Origin: Candidatus Poribacteria bacterium | GTDB taxonomy: Bacteria; Poribacteria; WGA-4E; WGA-3G | Direction: 5' to 3' | NCBI GenBank assembly: GCA_009841255.1 | Contig: VXMD01000064.1 | Location: 1-57,274 of the forward strand | DNA: 57,274 bases | In this document: one piece after another, positions 42,923 through 52,067 of the stretch | Position numbering within the stretch: position 1 is the stretch's first letter | Layout: every line of letters begins with the position of its first letter | The notes under the pieces: generated by a model | Databases searched by the model: none | What the model was told of the DNA's origin: nothing | Seen by the model: the letters and a program-made list of their open reading frames with translations, nothing else | Program-made: the position numbers and the translations under genes

Positions 42923-45472
42923 CTACTTCTGAATCAACATTTTACGTGTAGACGTAAAATCTCCCGCCGATAACGTGTAAAAGTAGACACCACTGGCGAC
43001 TTGCTCGCCGAATTCATTCGTCCCGTCCCAGTAGGCGGCACGACTCCGACTCTGATAAAGCCCCATAGGTTGATGTCCTAACGCCAGCGTTCGGACGACT
43101 GTCCCATTTGTGGTATAGATCGTCAGAGTGACCTCAGCGGATTCAGATAACTGATACGGGATCCAGGTCTCCGGATTGAACGGATTTGGGTAATTCGGTA
43201 GCAGTGCTGTCGTTTTCGGAACTAACATTTCCAGAAGATGTTCCAGTACCAGAATCCCGCGTTCATAGGAAATCCGATTCGGAAACCTTGGATTTTGAAG
43301 GATTCCTGATACGTCTTGTTTCGCGAGACGTAGCCACTGTGCCACCTGCGTTGTTGACAATGAACGCGCAGAAGGAGCACCCGCGACATTTCCCAAGGCA
43401 TTACCCATCAGCACGAGATCCTGAACATTAACGACCCCATCGCCGTTTAAGTCCGCACCCTTCTCACCAGGCGCTCCGAAACTTCCCGCAATCAGCACTA
43501 TATCCAAGATATTGACGATCCCATCGCCATTGACATCGGCGAGGATTTTCGCGGCATCTACCAGCATCGGGAATTTCCAGAGGAGCACGGTGCCATCAAT
43601 ACTGCCACTCGCAATCGTGTTGCCGTCTGGACTGACTGCGACACTCGTTATGCGCCATGTATGCCCTTCAAAAGTTGCCAACTGTTCTCCGGTGTCAATG
43701 TCCCACAAGCGGATCGTCGCGTCGTAACTCCCGCTGACGAGGATTCTGCCGTTTGGACTGAAAACAATACTCGTCGCATTTGCTGGACTCTCCGTAGGGG
43801 TATCCCCTGATTCCTCCACTGCTGCGTCGGGATCGATAGGTTCGACGAAGGTTTGCTGGAGTTCTGCGGTTGAAACATCCCACAGAGATACCTTATCTCT
43901 ACCGCCACTCGCAAGGGTCTTTCCATCCGGACTAAAGGCAACCGTTCTGACATCAGCGTCATGTTCAGTGATAACATGTAGCACGTCACCAGTTTCGATA
44001 TCCCACAGGCGAATGGTATCGTCTCGGCTGCCGCTAGCGAGTGTTTTACTATCTGGGCTGAACGCCAAGGTTTCAACGCCTGCCTCATGTTCCCATAGGG
44101 TGTCTATATGTGCCCCTGTGGTTGCATCCCACAAACGGATGCTATCGTCCTCGCTGCCGCTAGCGAGGATTTTCCCGTCGGGACTGAACGCGAGGCTTAT
44201 GAGGTAGGAATAATGTCCTCTGAGTGTCTTGAGATGCTCGCCAGTGACGGCATCCCATAAACGGACCGTATCGTCTTGGCTACCACTTGCAACGGTCCGT
44301 CCATCGGGCGCGAACACAACGATATCAACATCGTCTTGGTGTCCGATAAGAACATGTCGGAGTTGGCCGGTAACGGCATCCCAGAGTCGAATGGTCTTGT
44401 CCCAGCTTCGGGTGGCGAGCGTCGTCCCATCTGCACTGAATATAATATTCTTGACGGCATCTGTATGTCCAGTGATGGCTTTTAGCTGCTCACCTGTAGC
44501 AGGGTCCCACGAACGGATTGAGGCATCCCATGCACCACTCGTAAGTGTATCACCATCGGGCGTGAAGGTGATTCTATAAACATCAGCAGTGTGTCCAGTG
44601 AGCGTTCTAAGGTGGGTATCTGTGGCTGTATCCCACAAACGGATGGTATCGTCCTCACCTGCGCTGGCGAGGACGCTTCCGTCGGGACTGTACGCAAGGT
44701 GGTAAACGTGAGACGTATGTCCAGTAAGGGTCTGCTTGACTGTCCAGGTGGCGGTATCCCAGAGATGAATAATGGCGTTCCAATCACCACTGGCGAGCGT
44801 CGTCCCATCGGGGCTTAGCGCAACGGTGGCGACATCGTCCCGATGTCCAACGAGTGCTTGCTGGACTTCACCTGTCGTAACATCCCATATACCGATCGTA
44901 TCGTCCCGACTTCCACTGATGAGCGTGTTGCCGTCAGCGGTAAAAGTCAAACTGTTAACGCCCTCCTCATGCCCCTCAAGGGTTTTCAGGAGTTCGCCTG
45001 TTTCAGGATTCCATAGACGGATGGTAGAGCCTCTGCTACCGCTTGCGAGGATAGACCCATCAGGACTGAAAACGAGGCTGCGGACGTTCCTTCTCCGTTC
45101 CCTAAAGGTCTGCAGAAGGTCGCCTGTCGTTGCATCCCACACGTAGATGGTCCCGTCCGCACTTCCACCGGCGAGTATACTTCCATCAGGGGAATACGCC
45201 ATGCTCCACAATCCGGACGTATACACGGGAAGGTACCCGATTTCTTCATCGGTTGCTGTATCGTATATCCAAATGCCGATTGTCCCCGCAACAGCGAGCC
45301 GCGTGCCATCGGATGAATATTGAATCTCAGAGAGCCAGCCTTTACCGAGGCGCGCCGTGGCACCTTCGGGCAAATGCCATTGTTGGAAATCTTGGGCGAC
45401 ACTGTGTGGCACACACATCAGTGTTGCCAACAGAAAACAACATACAAAAGTGTATAAAGGTAATTTCTTCAT
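42923..45472 (-). CDS. Exported 14-repeat WD40 protein with dockerin-like pair and FlgD/T9SS-like C-terminal domain
   Basis: 849 residues. Signal peptide ending S-V-A-Q. Fourteen ~42-residue WD40 repeats (H-x5-V-x-x-L-A-F-S-P-D-G-K-x-L-A-S-G-S-x-D-D-T-I-R-L-W-D), enough for two seven-bladed propellers. Then two EF-hand-like dockerin units (D-V-N-G-D-G-I-V-N-I-L-D and D-L-N-G-D-G-V-V-N-V-Q-D). The end, Y-P-N-P-F-N-P-E-T and G-V-Y-F-Y-T-L, is the FlgD-Ig/type IX sorting-like domain. It uses this tail, not the TWG tail. Large antisense ORFs here are codon-bias shadows. Confidence 0.93.
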   Translation of the reverse strand: MKKLPLYTFVCCFLLATLMCVPHSVAQDFQQWHLPEGATARLGKGWLSEIQYSSDGTRLAVAGTIGIWIYDTATDEEIGYLPVYTSGLWSMAYSPDGSILAGGSADGTIYVWDATTGDLLQTFRERRRNVRSLVFSPDGSILASGSRGSTIRLWNPETGELLKTLEGHEEGVNSLTFTADGNTLISGSRDDTIGIWDVTTGEVQQALVGHRDDVATVALSPDGTTLASGDWNAIIHLWDTATWTVKQTLTGHTSHVYHLAYSPDGSVLASAGEDDTIRLWDTATDTHLRTLTGHTADVYRITFTPDGDTLTSGAWDASIRSWDPATGEQLKAITGHTDAVKNIIFSADGTTLATRSWDKTIRLWDAVTGQLRHVLIGHQDDVDIVVFAPDGRTVASGSQDDTVRLWDAVTGEHLKTLRGHYSYLISLAFSPDGKILASGSEDDSIRLWDATTGAHIDTLWEHEAGVETLAFSPDSKTLASGSRDDTIRLWDIETGDVLHVITEHDADVRTVAFSPDGKTLASGGRDKVSLWDVSTAELQQTFVEPIDPDAAVEESGDTPTESPANATSIVFSPNGRILVSGSYDATIRLWDIDTGEQLATFEGHTWRITSVAVSPDGNTIASGSIDGTVLLWKFPMLVDAAKILADVNGDGIVNILDIVLIAGSFGAPGEKGADLNGDGVVNVQDLVLMGNALGNVAGAPSARSLSTTQVAQWLRLAKQDVSGILQNPRFPNRISYERGILVLEHLLEMLVPKTTALLPNYPNPFNPETWIPYQLSESAEVTLTIYTTNGTVVRTLALGHQPMGLYQSRSRAAYWDGTNEFGEQVASGVYFYTLSAGDFTSTRKMLIQK

Positions 45473-45941
45473 AAAAAATACTCCTTAAAGTTGGAACGAA
45501 TGATCCTTTCTATTTTACAAAAGTGATCGTGTTCTGTAGTATTTGCAGAAAAAGTATCGTTAGTACTTAAGTCTCTCAGTTTATCAAAAAGATGGGAGGA
45601 TGTCAATTTTTTCGAGATAGGATTCAGAAGCGTTCAGCATGCAGTTATCATGCTTCGCAGTGAGAACAGTCGGAATTTGGAAATTCATCTGGAAGATTGA
45701 GATTAATTTTTTGTTTGTAAATGTTTCTGTAGGTACGCTATAATGAGAAAATAGCGTGTTCAGAAAAAAAACTTGCATTTTAATGCAAAATATGTCAATA
45801 TATATTTAACGCCTATTTTTAACGTTGCGCGGAACATCAGGCGATCAACACGCGCCGATAGTTTGATAGACAGTGGAGTAGTGCCATGAAACAGTCCGCG
45901 TTGCAACGCGGCAAATCTCTAAAGAAAGTGAGAGGATTCAA
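45473..45941. other. 469-nt divergent regulatory region
   Basis: Contains a possible promoter facing right (TTGTAA, 18 nt, TATAAT at 45739-45744) and the inverted repeat TTGCATT-TT-AATGCAA at 45773-45788. A 16-bp perfect palindrome, CCGCGTTGCAACGCGG, lies at 45896-45911, 30 nt before the LamG start. No ORF with a usable ribosome binding site. Confidence 0.55.
45896..45911. promoter_or_regulatory. Perfect 16-bp palindrome, candidate operator
   Basis: CCGCGTTGCAACGCGG is fully self-complementary and lies between the likely promoter and the ribosome binding site (GAGAGGA) of the LamG gene. A half-site-like GTTGCGCGG occurs at 45822. Confidence 0.45.
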
Positions 45942-46712
45942 ATGAAATTTAACGCTTTAACATTTATCCTGTTTAGTTTAGGACTGATGGTTATCAGCCT
46001 CGTTGCTGTGAACAGTAGCAATGCCGCAATTGACCCGAGCAGTGTTGTCGGTATTTGGCTGTTCGACGAAGCGGGCGGAGGCACAGCGATGGACTCCTCA
46101 GGAAACAATAACCATGGAACGATTGTCAACGCCCCCATTTGGGTGGATGGACGATTCGGTAGTGCTTTAGCATTTGACGGCAGCTGTGTCAATACGAACA
46201 AAAAACTTCTTAACGGCAAGAAGGAATTCACGGTTGTTGCGTGGATAAAACCGGGAACTATCACCGAGAATCGCATCGGGTTGATCGGGCAGAACGATTC
46301 ACCGGAGTTCGGTTTTATTGACCCGGGTACCGTTTCGCTGTGGACGCCGTCAGCCGGTATTAATAATAATCCATACGAGCATCCGCCGGGTGAGTGGCAC
46401 CATGTCGCCGCTGTGGCTTCCGGAGAATTCACGAAGGTTTATGTCGATGGCACTCCTACCACAAAAAATGGGCGATGGTCGAATCACGGCAGATCCGATT
46501 TCAACGTGAACATCGGGGGATGTGGCGTTTGGGATCCGAACGGCAATTGGTTCACAGGTGCAATGGACGAAGTCGGTCTTTTCCACTCACCTTTGACAGA
46601 TGCTGATATTAGTGACATCATGAACAATGGTTTGAGTGCTTTAGGGGTTGCGGTGGAACCGGCGGGGAAAATTGCAGTGACTTGGGGTACCCTCAAGCGG
46701 AAGGAATACTAA
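45942..46712 (+). CDS. Exported LamG-domain protein with TWG tail
   Basis: 256 residues. Signal peptide L-I-L-F-S-L-G-L-M-V-I-S-L-V-A-V and S-N-A. LamG phrases: V-V-G-I-W-L-F-D-E-A-G-G-G, F-T-V-V-A-W-I-K-P-G, E-W-H-H-V-A-A-V-A-S-G and A-M-D-E-V-G-L-F. Ends G-K-I-A-V-T-W-G-T-L-K-R-K-E-Y. Same family as 31891 but only distantly similar outside the motifs. Confidence 0.9.
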   Translation: MKFNALTFILFSLGLMVISLVAVNSSNAAIDPSSVVGIWLFDEAGGGTAMDSSGNNNHGTIVNAPIWVDGRFGSALAFDGSCVNTNKKLLNGKKEFTVVAWIKPGTITENRIGLIGQNDSPEFGFIDPGTVSLWTPSAGINNNPYEHPPGEWHHVAAVASGEFTKVYVDGTPTTKNGRWSNHGRSDFNVNIGGCGVWDPNGNWFTGAMDEVGLFHSPLTDADISDIMNNGLSALGVAVEPAGKIAVTWGTLKRKEY

Positions 46713-46722
46713 GCAATTAGCG

Positions 46723-46777
46723 CATAGGACGGGTTGAGGGAACGGCATGCGTTGCTGTATCCGCAACTCGTCCTATG
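46723..46777. terminator. Long inverted repeat after the LamG gene
   Basis: CATAGGACGGGTTG and CAACTCGTCCTATG pair at 13 of 14 positions around a 27-nt loop. Probably terminates the LamG transcript and, from the other side, the RRM gene; alternatively a palindromic repeat. Confidence 0.55.
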
Positions 46778-46958
46778 TCAATTTAAACGGATAAACCCCA
46801 GTTTAAGACTCGTTTAGAGAAAACAAATCTCAAAGCCGGGGCAAAATTTATCAGCGCAGCAGAACGCAAAACAGCCGTTGTCATCCTATTGCGATATGTT
46901 TTCGATCCAATTCCAACGTCTATGCGATTGGAATTGCATTGAAATTGTTAAAAACAGG

Positions 46959-47249
46959 TTACTCGTCTCTGCCCGCGTCGTCATACCGACGAGGCTCGCG
47001 GCGTTGCTCGCGAGGGCGCGCCGGGTTAACTTTCAGCGGACGTCCCATCATCTCTTGGCCATCCAATGCTTCTATCGCTCGCTCGCCGTCCTCTTGGTTT
47101 TCCATCTCAACGAAGCCAAACCCTTTGGAGCGACCATCGTACCGATCACGGATAATGGTAGCGGTAGCAACCGAACCATACTCGCCAAAGAGCTCTTCGA
47201 GGTCGGTTTCCGTGGCCGCATAAGGCACGTTGCCAACGTAGATATTCAT
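46959..47249 (-). CDS. Small RRM RNA-binding protein
   Basis: 96 residues: one RRM (RNP2 I-Y-V-G-N-V, RNP1 K-G-F-G-F-V-E-M) plus an Arg/Glu-rich tail, as in cyanobacterial Rbp and other bacterial glycine/arginine-tail RRMs that act in cold or stress responses. AAAGGAG precedes the ATG by 10 nt. Its promoter is ~360 nt upstream, giving an unusually long leader. Confidence 0.93.
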   Translation of the reverse strand: MNIYVGNVPYAATETDLEELFGEYGSVATATIIRDRYDGRSKGFGFVEMENQEDGERAIEALDGQEMMGRPLKVNPARPREQRREPRRYDDAGRDE

Positions 47250-47605
47250 CTCGTTTCTCCTTTTAGAAATTATATGTACCCTAACCCAGCATCACGAAGA
47301 CAATCGGCACATTCACGCGAACCGTGTCTCTCAAAAAACCGGTATAGGGAATAGAAATACGGGAAAATGAGAAAACTGAGCACTGTCAGCATTTTCAAAG
47401 GCAGAAATTTGGCAGCAAGCGTAGGCAGACATTGCAAGCAATGTCATATTGCAAAGATTGGCAAAGATTAACTCTCATCAATCTCTTGTCGGAAGCCTCT
47501 TCACACTTCACAATGAGTGCATTTTGGGTTCCAAACTGTAAAACTGTCAAAACACTACTCGTAACTTTGCCAGCGGACATTATCCACATTTCCCTTAGAT
47601 TTACA
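47250..47605 (-). promoter_or_regulatory. Long 5' leader of the RRM gene
   Basis: About 350 nt of untranslated RNA between a consensus promoter and the ATG. It contains short inverted segments (GCAAAGATT, GACATTGCTTGCAATGTC) and a 64-codon frame (47395-47589) with only a weak GGGA before its ATG. The arrangement suits autoregulation or a temperature-responsive fold, but that is inference. Confidence 0.5.
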
Positions 47606-47609
47606 TTAA

Positions 47610-47638
47610 ATTATATCACAATCTTTATTACTTGTCAA
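47610..47638 (-). promoter_or_regulatory. Consensus sigma70 promoter of the RRM gene
   Basis: Minus strand TTGACA, 17 nt, TATAAT, perfect in both boxes. Confidence 0.85.
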
Positions 47639-47708
47639 TATTAATTTTATCTCTTGAATAATTTTATCAAAACCTATCTCTAAAACCCTGAATTCATTCG
47701 GGGGACTA

Positions 47709-50606
47709 TCACTTCGCCGTCATCCAATTATCTCCGATGCCCGCCTCTGTCCGAAGCGGTACCCGAAGCGACATCGCCTCCTCCATCTCTTCACACACAA
47801 TTGCGGCATGCTCCGCCGCGAGTGCCTCCGGCGTTTCAAGGACCAACTCGTCATGAATCTGTAGAAGCATTTTCAACGGAAGTCTGTCCTTATCAATACG
47901 ATGCTGCACTTGGACCATTGCTGCCTTCATTAAATCTGCGGCGGAACCTTGCACCACGGTGTTGATTGCCAGCCGTTCGCCGAGGCTTCGCCGACTCCGG
48001 TTCGTGGCATAGATTTCAGGAATTGCGCGTCGCCTGCCGGTGAGTGTGCTAACGTACCCGTGATCCGATGCCTGCTGGACACACTGCTGCAGAAAGCGAT
48101 CGATCCCCGGAAAACGCGTTTTATAGTCATCAATCAGTGCCGCCGCTTCTCGCACGCGCATCCCTTTAATTCGACGTGAGAGACCTGTTGGCGAAACCCC
48201 ATAAATGATACCAAAATTAATGGTTTTCGCCTTATCACGCAGTTCACGCGTAACCGATGCAGCCGGAACCTCAAACACTTGCGAAGCGACGGCTGTATGA
48301 ATATCCAAATCTTGGGTGAAGGTTTCGATAAGACTTTCATCTTCGCTAAAGTGTGCGAGGATGCGAAGTTCAATCTGGGAATAATCCGCACAGATTAACT
48401 TATGCCCTTCTGGTGCCCTAAAAGCGCGCCGCAACTGTCTACCAATCTCAGTTCGGACAGGAATATTCTGTAGGTTGGGGTGATCGGACTTCAAACGCCC
48501 TGTGGCGGTTGTTAACTGATAGAGGTGTGTATGGATACGCTGTGTTTTGGGGTCAACAGCACTCTGGAGTTGCGCGAGATAGGTACTCTGTAACTTACGG
48601 AATTGCCGGTACTCAATTATTAAGCGTGGCACGCTGGTCTTCGGGGAGTTGATGTCCTCTCTCAGAGAGAGTGCCTCTAACACGGTTACATCTGTGGAAA
48701 CCTTGCCACTCCGCGTCCGTTTCACGGGTTTGAAACCGAGTTCATCAAACAGCACTTGCGCGAGTTGTCTCGGTGAATCAATATTGCACGGATATCCGAC
48801 GATTTCGTGAATTTCGTTTTGCCGAGCATCAACGAGTTCGCTAATCACAACGCTTTGGCGTTTGAGTTCTTCCTTATCGCAAACGATGCCGTTATATTCC
48901 ATTTCGGCAAGAATAGGCGCGAGCGGCGATTCTATATCACGCGCTAATGCCGTGATGCCCATCTCATCAAGTTTTGGCGTCAGAAAATGATAGAGTCGGA
49001 GGGCGATGTCAGCATCCTCTGCGGCGTAAATTGTGGCATGTTCCAATGGTACCTCATCAATCGTTTTCTGTTGTCCTGACTCCGCTTCAAACAGTTCACC
49101 TAAGTCTGTCGCTTGTAGGGGCGAGGTTGCCTCGCCCGTCCTATCGCCTGAATCCGTCGTCAGTTCCTGAAAAGAGATCATCTTGTGCCCTAAATGGAGC
49201 AACGCCAACGTATCAAGATTATGGGAGGGTGTCCGTGCGTCAACCAATTGACTTGCGAGCAACGTATCGAAAACGGCACCTTGGAGTTTAACACCGTTTC
49301 TGATAAGAATGCTCGCATCAAACTTCAGGTTGTGTCCACATTTCGGTAGTGCGGGATTCTCCAAAATCGGCTTAAGTGCCGAAAGCACGGTATCTGTATC
49401 CAGATGAGTTTCAGGTTGCGGCGAACGAACGGGCACGTAAACGCCTTGCTTCGGTTTCCATGAGAAACTTAACCCACACAGCCTCGCATCACGTTCCAAG
49501 CCATCCGTTTCGGTATCAAAACTGATAATCTCCTGGGTTTCCGACAACGTATCAACGAGATCTTTCAGTTGGTCGAGTGTAACAATCGCTGAATAGTCCC
49601 CTGTCTCAGCGGTCTCATAGTCGCCTTTGTCCAAAATGGCATCTGTTTTCTGTGCTAACTCCGCAATCCGTTCCTTGCGTGTTGTAGGTGTAGAAGCAAC
49701 AGCGGACGTAGAATCACCACCCGCAAGTTCCGTCACGACCTGTTCGTACCGCTTAAGTTCTAACTCTTGAAACAGCGGGAGGATCTTCTGAAGATCAAGT
49801 GGTTTGACCCGTGCCTGTTCTATGGAGAAGTCCACGGGAGCATCCCGTTTTAGGGTTACAAGTTCCCGTGAAAGATCGAGTTGTGAGCGTCCCTTCTCCA
49901 AATTTTCGCGTCGTTTCCCCTTAATCTCGTCGATGTTCTCAAAAATACCCTCGATAGAATTGTACTGCCGAATCAATTGTGCCGCCGTTTTCAAGCCGAT
50001 TTTCTCAATACCCGGAACATTGTCTGAGGTATCGCCCATCAGAGCGAGCACATCAACAACTTGTGACGGTTTTATGCCTTTCGTTTCCCACAACGACCGA
50101 ACGTCGATAATCTTATCGTTATGGAGGTCAAGCATTGTAACCCGGTCGCCGATTAACAACTGCTCAAGGTCTTTGTCTTTAGAAATAATGGTGACATCGA
50201 TATCACGCGCCTCTGGATCGTCAAGGATTGCTTGTGTGACGGAGGCGATGATGTCGTCCGCTTCCAATTCAGGTCTACCGAGCGTTAAGATACCGAATGC
50301 CTCAAGCAACTCCATAATGCGATGAATCTGTGTCACGAGATCATCGGGTGCTGGGGAGCGATTCGCCTTGTATTCCGAATAAAGTTCATTGCGAAACGTG
50401 TCCCCGGGTGTATCAATCGCGGCGACGATATATTTTGCCTGAAGTTGCGTCAAGATCCGAATAAGTGTACCAGCGAACCCGAATACAGCGTGTGTTGCTT
50501 CGCCGGTGATGCTGCTTGTCAATCCGCTACGAATCGCATAATAAGCCCGAAATATTTCGGCGTGCGTATCAATAATATAGACGGTATCTTTTTGCGCGTT
50601 CTGCAT
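47709..50606 (-). CDS. polA: DNA polymerase I
   Basis: 965 residues. 5'-nuclease domain 1-~300 (G-D-T-S-D-N-V-P-G-I-E-K-I-G-L-K-T-A). 3'-5' exonuclease domain keeps D-x-E in I-S-F-D-T-E-T-D-G-L and the late A-A-E-D-A-D, so proofreading is likely active. Polymerase motifs: D-Y-S-Q-I-E-L-R (~741), K-T-I-N-F-G-I-I-Y-G and Q-I-H-D-E-L-V. An extra ~30-residue loop in the exonuclease domain (T-T-D-S-G-D-R-T-G-E-A-T-S-P-L) is encoded by a family D hairpin repeat. The start ATG overlaps the previous stop (TAATG). Confidence 0.97.
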   Translation of the reverse strand: MQNAQKDTVYIIDTHAEIFRAYYAIRSGLTSSITGEATHAVFGFAGTLIRILTQLQAKYIVAAIDTPGDTFRNELYSEYKANRSPAPDDLVTQIHRIMELLEAFGILTLGRPELEADDIIASVTQAILDDPEARDIDVTIISKDKDLEQLLIGDRVTMLDLHNDKIIDVRSLWETKGIKPSQVVDVLALMGDTSDNVPGIEKIGLKTAAQLIRQYNSIEGIFENIDEIKGKRRENLEKGRSQLDLSRELVTLKRDAPVDFSIEQARVKPLDLQKILPLFQELELKRYEQVVTELAGGDSTSAVASTPTTRKERIAELAQKTDAILDKGDYETAETGDYSAIVTLDQLKDLVDTLSETQEIISFDTETDGLERDARLCGLSFSWKPKQGVYVPVRSPQPETHLDTDTVLSALKPILENPALPKCGHNLKFDASILIRNGVKLQGAVFDTLLASQLVDARTPSHNLDTLALLHLGHKMISFQELTTDSGDRTGEATSPLQATDLGELFEAESGQQKTIDEVPLEHATIYAAEDADIALRLYHFLTPKLDEMGITALARDIESPLAPILAEMEYNGIVCDKEELKRQSVVISELVDARQNEIHEIVGYPCNIDSPRQLAQVLFDELGFKPVKRTRSGKVSTDVTVLEALSLREDINSPKTSVPRLIIEYRQFRKLQSTYLAQLQSAVDPKTQRIHTHLYQLTTATGRLKSDHPNLQNIPVRTEIGRQLRRAFRAPEGHKLICADYSQIELRILAHFSEDESLIETFTQDLDIHTAVASQVFEVPAASVTRELRDKAKTINFGIIYGVSPTGLSRRIKGMRVREAAALIDDYKTRFPGIDRFLQQCVQQASDHGYVSTLTGRRRAIPEIYATNRSRRSLGERLAINTVVQGSAADLMKAAMVQVQHRIDKDRLPLKMLLQIHDELVLETPEALAAEHAAIVCEEMEEAMSLRVPLRTEAGIGDNWMTAK
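49119..49137. repeat. Family D hairpin repeat inside polA
   Basis: GGGCGAGG-TTG-CCTCGCCC, a perfect 8-bp inverted repeat preceded by TTGTAG. The same design is intergenic at 6401. Here it is translated in frame within the exonuclease domain. Confidence 0.75.
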
Positions 50607-51694
50607 TATTTTTCTACTGCCTCCTCATCCGGAAAGTGCCATTGACGTAAGGAGTCTGATGCTGACAAACCCGCCTCTTGTCCGAGCGCGAACGCAGTCG
50701 CAATCAGATTTCGCTCACCAGATATGATGTCACCCGCCGCGAAGAGTCCGGGAATCGTCTCTCCGCTGCTGTCCAACATTTGCATATCCTCGTTTGCGAT
50801 AATCAACCCTTCTTCGTCCTTTTGATAGTCCCATCCGTCAAGAAACTTCGTATTCGGGATAAGCCCTTCATCGACGAGAAAACCGTGGAAAAACAATTCG
50901 CTCCCATCAACCATCTCAAATCCTAAAAGGTCGGTTTTTTCACCGATATGCCGTTTAATCTTTGTTTCAATGATATTAATTTTACGGGCTTTCACCTGCT
51001 CTAACACAGGTGGAGACATCCCGTGGGGTCTACCGTTTGTTAGAATTGTAATTTTATCCGTAAAATCTTGTGCCCCAATCGCTGCCTCGTAGATATAGTC
51101 GCCAACACCGAGGAGTGCAAGATGTTCGTTGACATGGAGATGTCCATCACAACGGATGCAGACATGCCACCCTTTTCGATTGCCGGCATAGCGAAATACC
51201 GTCGCATACTGCTTATATAAACGCTCAGCATCGGGGTCAAATTCAATATCGGGCCACTTATCATCAAACCCAGCGGCAACGACGATAGTGCGAGATTTAA
51301 AAGATACCATTTCCATGGATGTATTTTTTTTCAGTGTTTTTGTAGATGCTTCGAGTTCAAATAGGTCGCCGTTCCGTGTGAGTTTCGCAACCATGCCGTC
51401 GCGTATATCAATACCTGTCTTGCGTTTCTCTGAACCCAGCATGAAATCGACGACGGGGCGGCTTTCCATCCATTTCATGAGTTCCTTCGCAAAGTGAGGT
51501 CCAATGATACCCGGAAAGACCGGCGCATCTTCAATTTCTACGGACTTTGACCAGTACGCGCGACCCCGACTAAAACTCACCTTTCCTGAGTGCAGCACCA
51601 AAACATGCCGCATTTGGTGACTCGCTGAAACGGCGGCTTGCGCCCCCGCAGGTCCCGCGCCAATCACTGCAACGTCGTAAATCGTTTCTTCCAT
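50606..51694 (-). CDS. Thioredoxin-reductase-like FAD/NAD(P) oxidoreductase
   Basis: 362 residues; AAAGGAGAAAAACC before the ATG. FAD motif V-I-G-A-G-P-A-G-A-Q-A-A; redox pair C-I-R-C-D-G at the place of C-A-T-C-D-G in TrxB; second nucleotide motif L-L-G-V-G-D-Y-I-Y; FAD-binding G-L-F-A-A-G-D-I. The pyridine motif lacks the usual G-x-G-x-x-A, so the electron donor is uncertain. It could reduce a thioredoxin-like partner, but no direct link to the selenoproteins is shown. Coupled to polA by TAATG. Confidence 0.85.
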   Translation of the reverse strand: MEETIYDVAVIGAGPAGAQAAVSASHQMRHVLVLHSGKVSFSRGRAYWSKSVEIEDAPVFPGIIGPHFAKELMKWMESRPVVDFMLGSEKRKTGIDIRDGMVAKLTRNGDLFELEASTKTLKKNTSMEMVSFKSRTIVVAAGFDDKWPDIEFDPDAERLYKQYATVFRYAGNRKGWHVCIRCDGHLHVNEHLALLGVGDYIYEAAIGAQDFTDKITILTNGRPHGMSPPVLEQVKARKINIIETKIKRHIGEKTDLLGFEMVDGSELFFHGFLVDEGLIPNTKFLDGWDYQKDEEGLIIANEDMQMLDSSGETIPGLFAAGDIISGERNLIATAFALGQEAGLSASDSLRQWHFPDEEAVEK

Positions 51695-51776
51695 GGTTTT
51701 TCTCCTTTTTTAACGCAATTAGTAGTTTTGGGCTTGATTAAATTCGATTTTACGTTTTATTCAGCAATCAGTAGAA

Positions 51777-52010
51777 TTAGGTTTTCAACCGCGGGTCAAT
51801 AGAACCATAAATCTGCCTAAATTCATTTAATCTGTTTTGGATACTGCTTAGATCGGTGTTGTAATCTTCGACATCAATCATTGATAAAAATTCGTAAGTA
51901 ATATTTAAATATATTTGAATAGAAAGAATCAAATGAAGAAAAGATATGGTCTTCTCCGCTTTTAAATCGGCCAAATTATTATATTGAGGAAGATCACCAT
52001 GTCCATTGAA
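51777..52010 (-). pseudogene. C-terminal fragment of a host gene cut by the IS end
   Basis: An open frame runs from the IS hairpin leftward (W-R-G-F-N-G-H-G-D-L-P-Q-Y-N-N, then S-F-L-H-L-I-L-S-I-Q-I-Y-L) to a stop at 51777. It has no ATG and no ribosome binding site; the only in-frame start is TTG 51974. It looks like the remaining 3' part of a helical protein. Family not recognised. Confidence 0.5.
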
Positions 52011-52067
52011 CCCTCTCCAATCTAAAGATTGGAGATTCCTTTTGTTCCTCGTGGGAACATTCTCCGC

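Noticed and set aside
42923-45472. Many long antisense ORFs opposite the WD40 gene
   Set aside because: They are mirror images of the repeated WD40 codon pattern; no ribosome binding sites and no family similarity.
50606-51694. Linking the thioredoxin-reductase-like gene to the selenoproteins
   Set aside because: They are 20 kb apart, lack a shared promoter and the gene is coupled to polA; only a functional guess remains.
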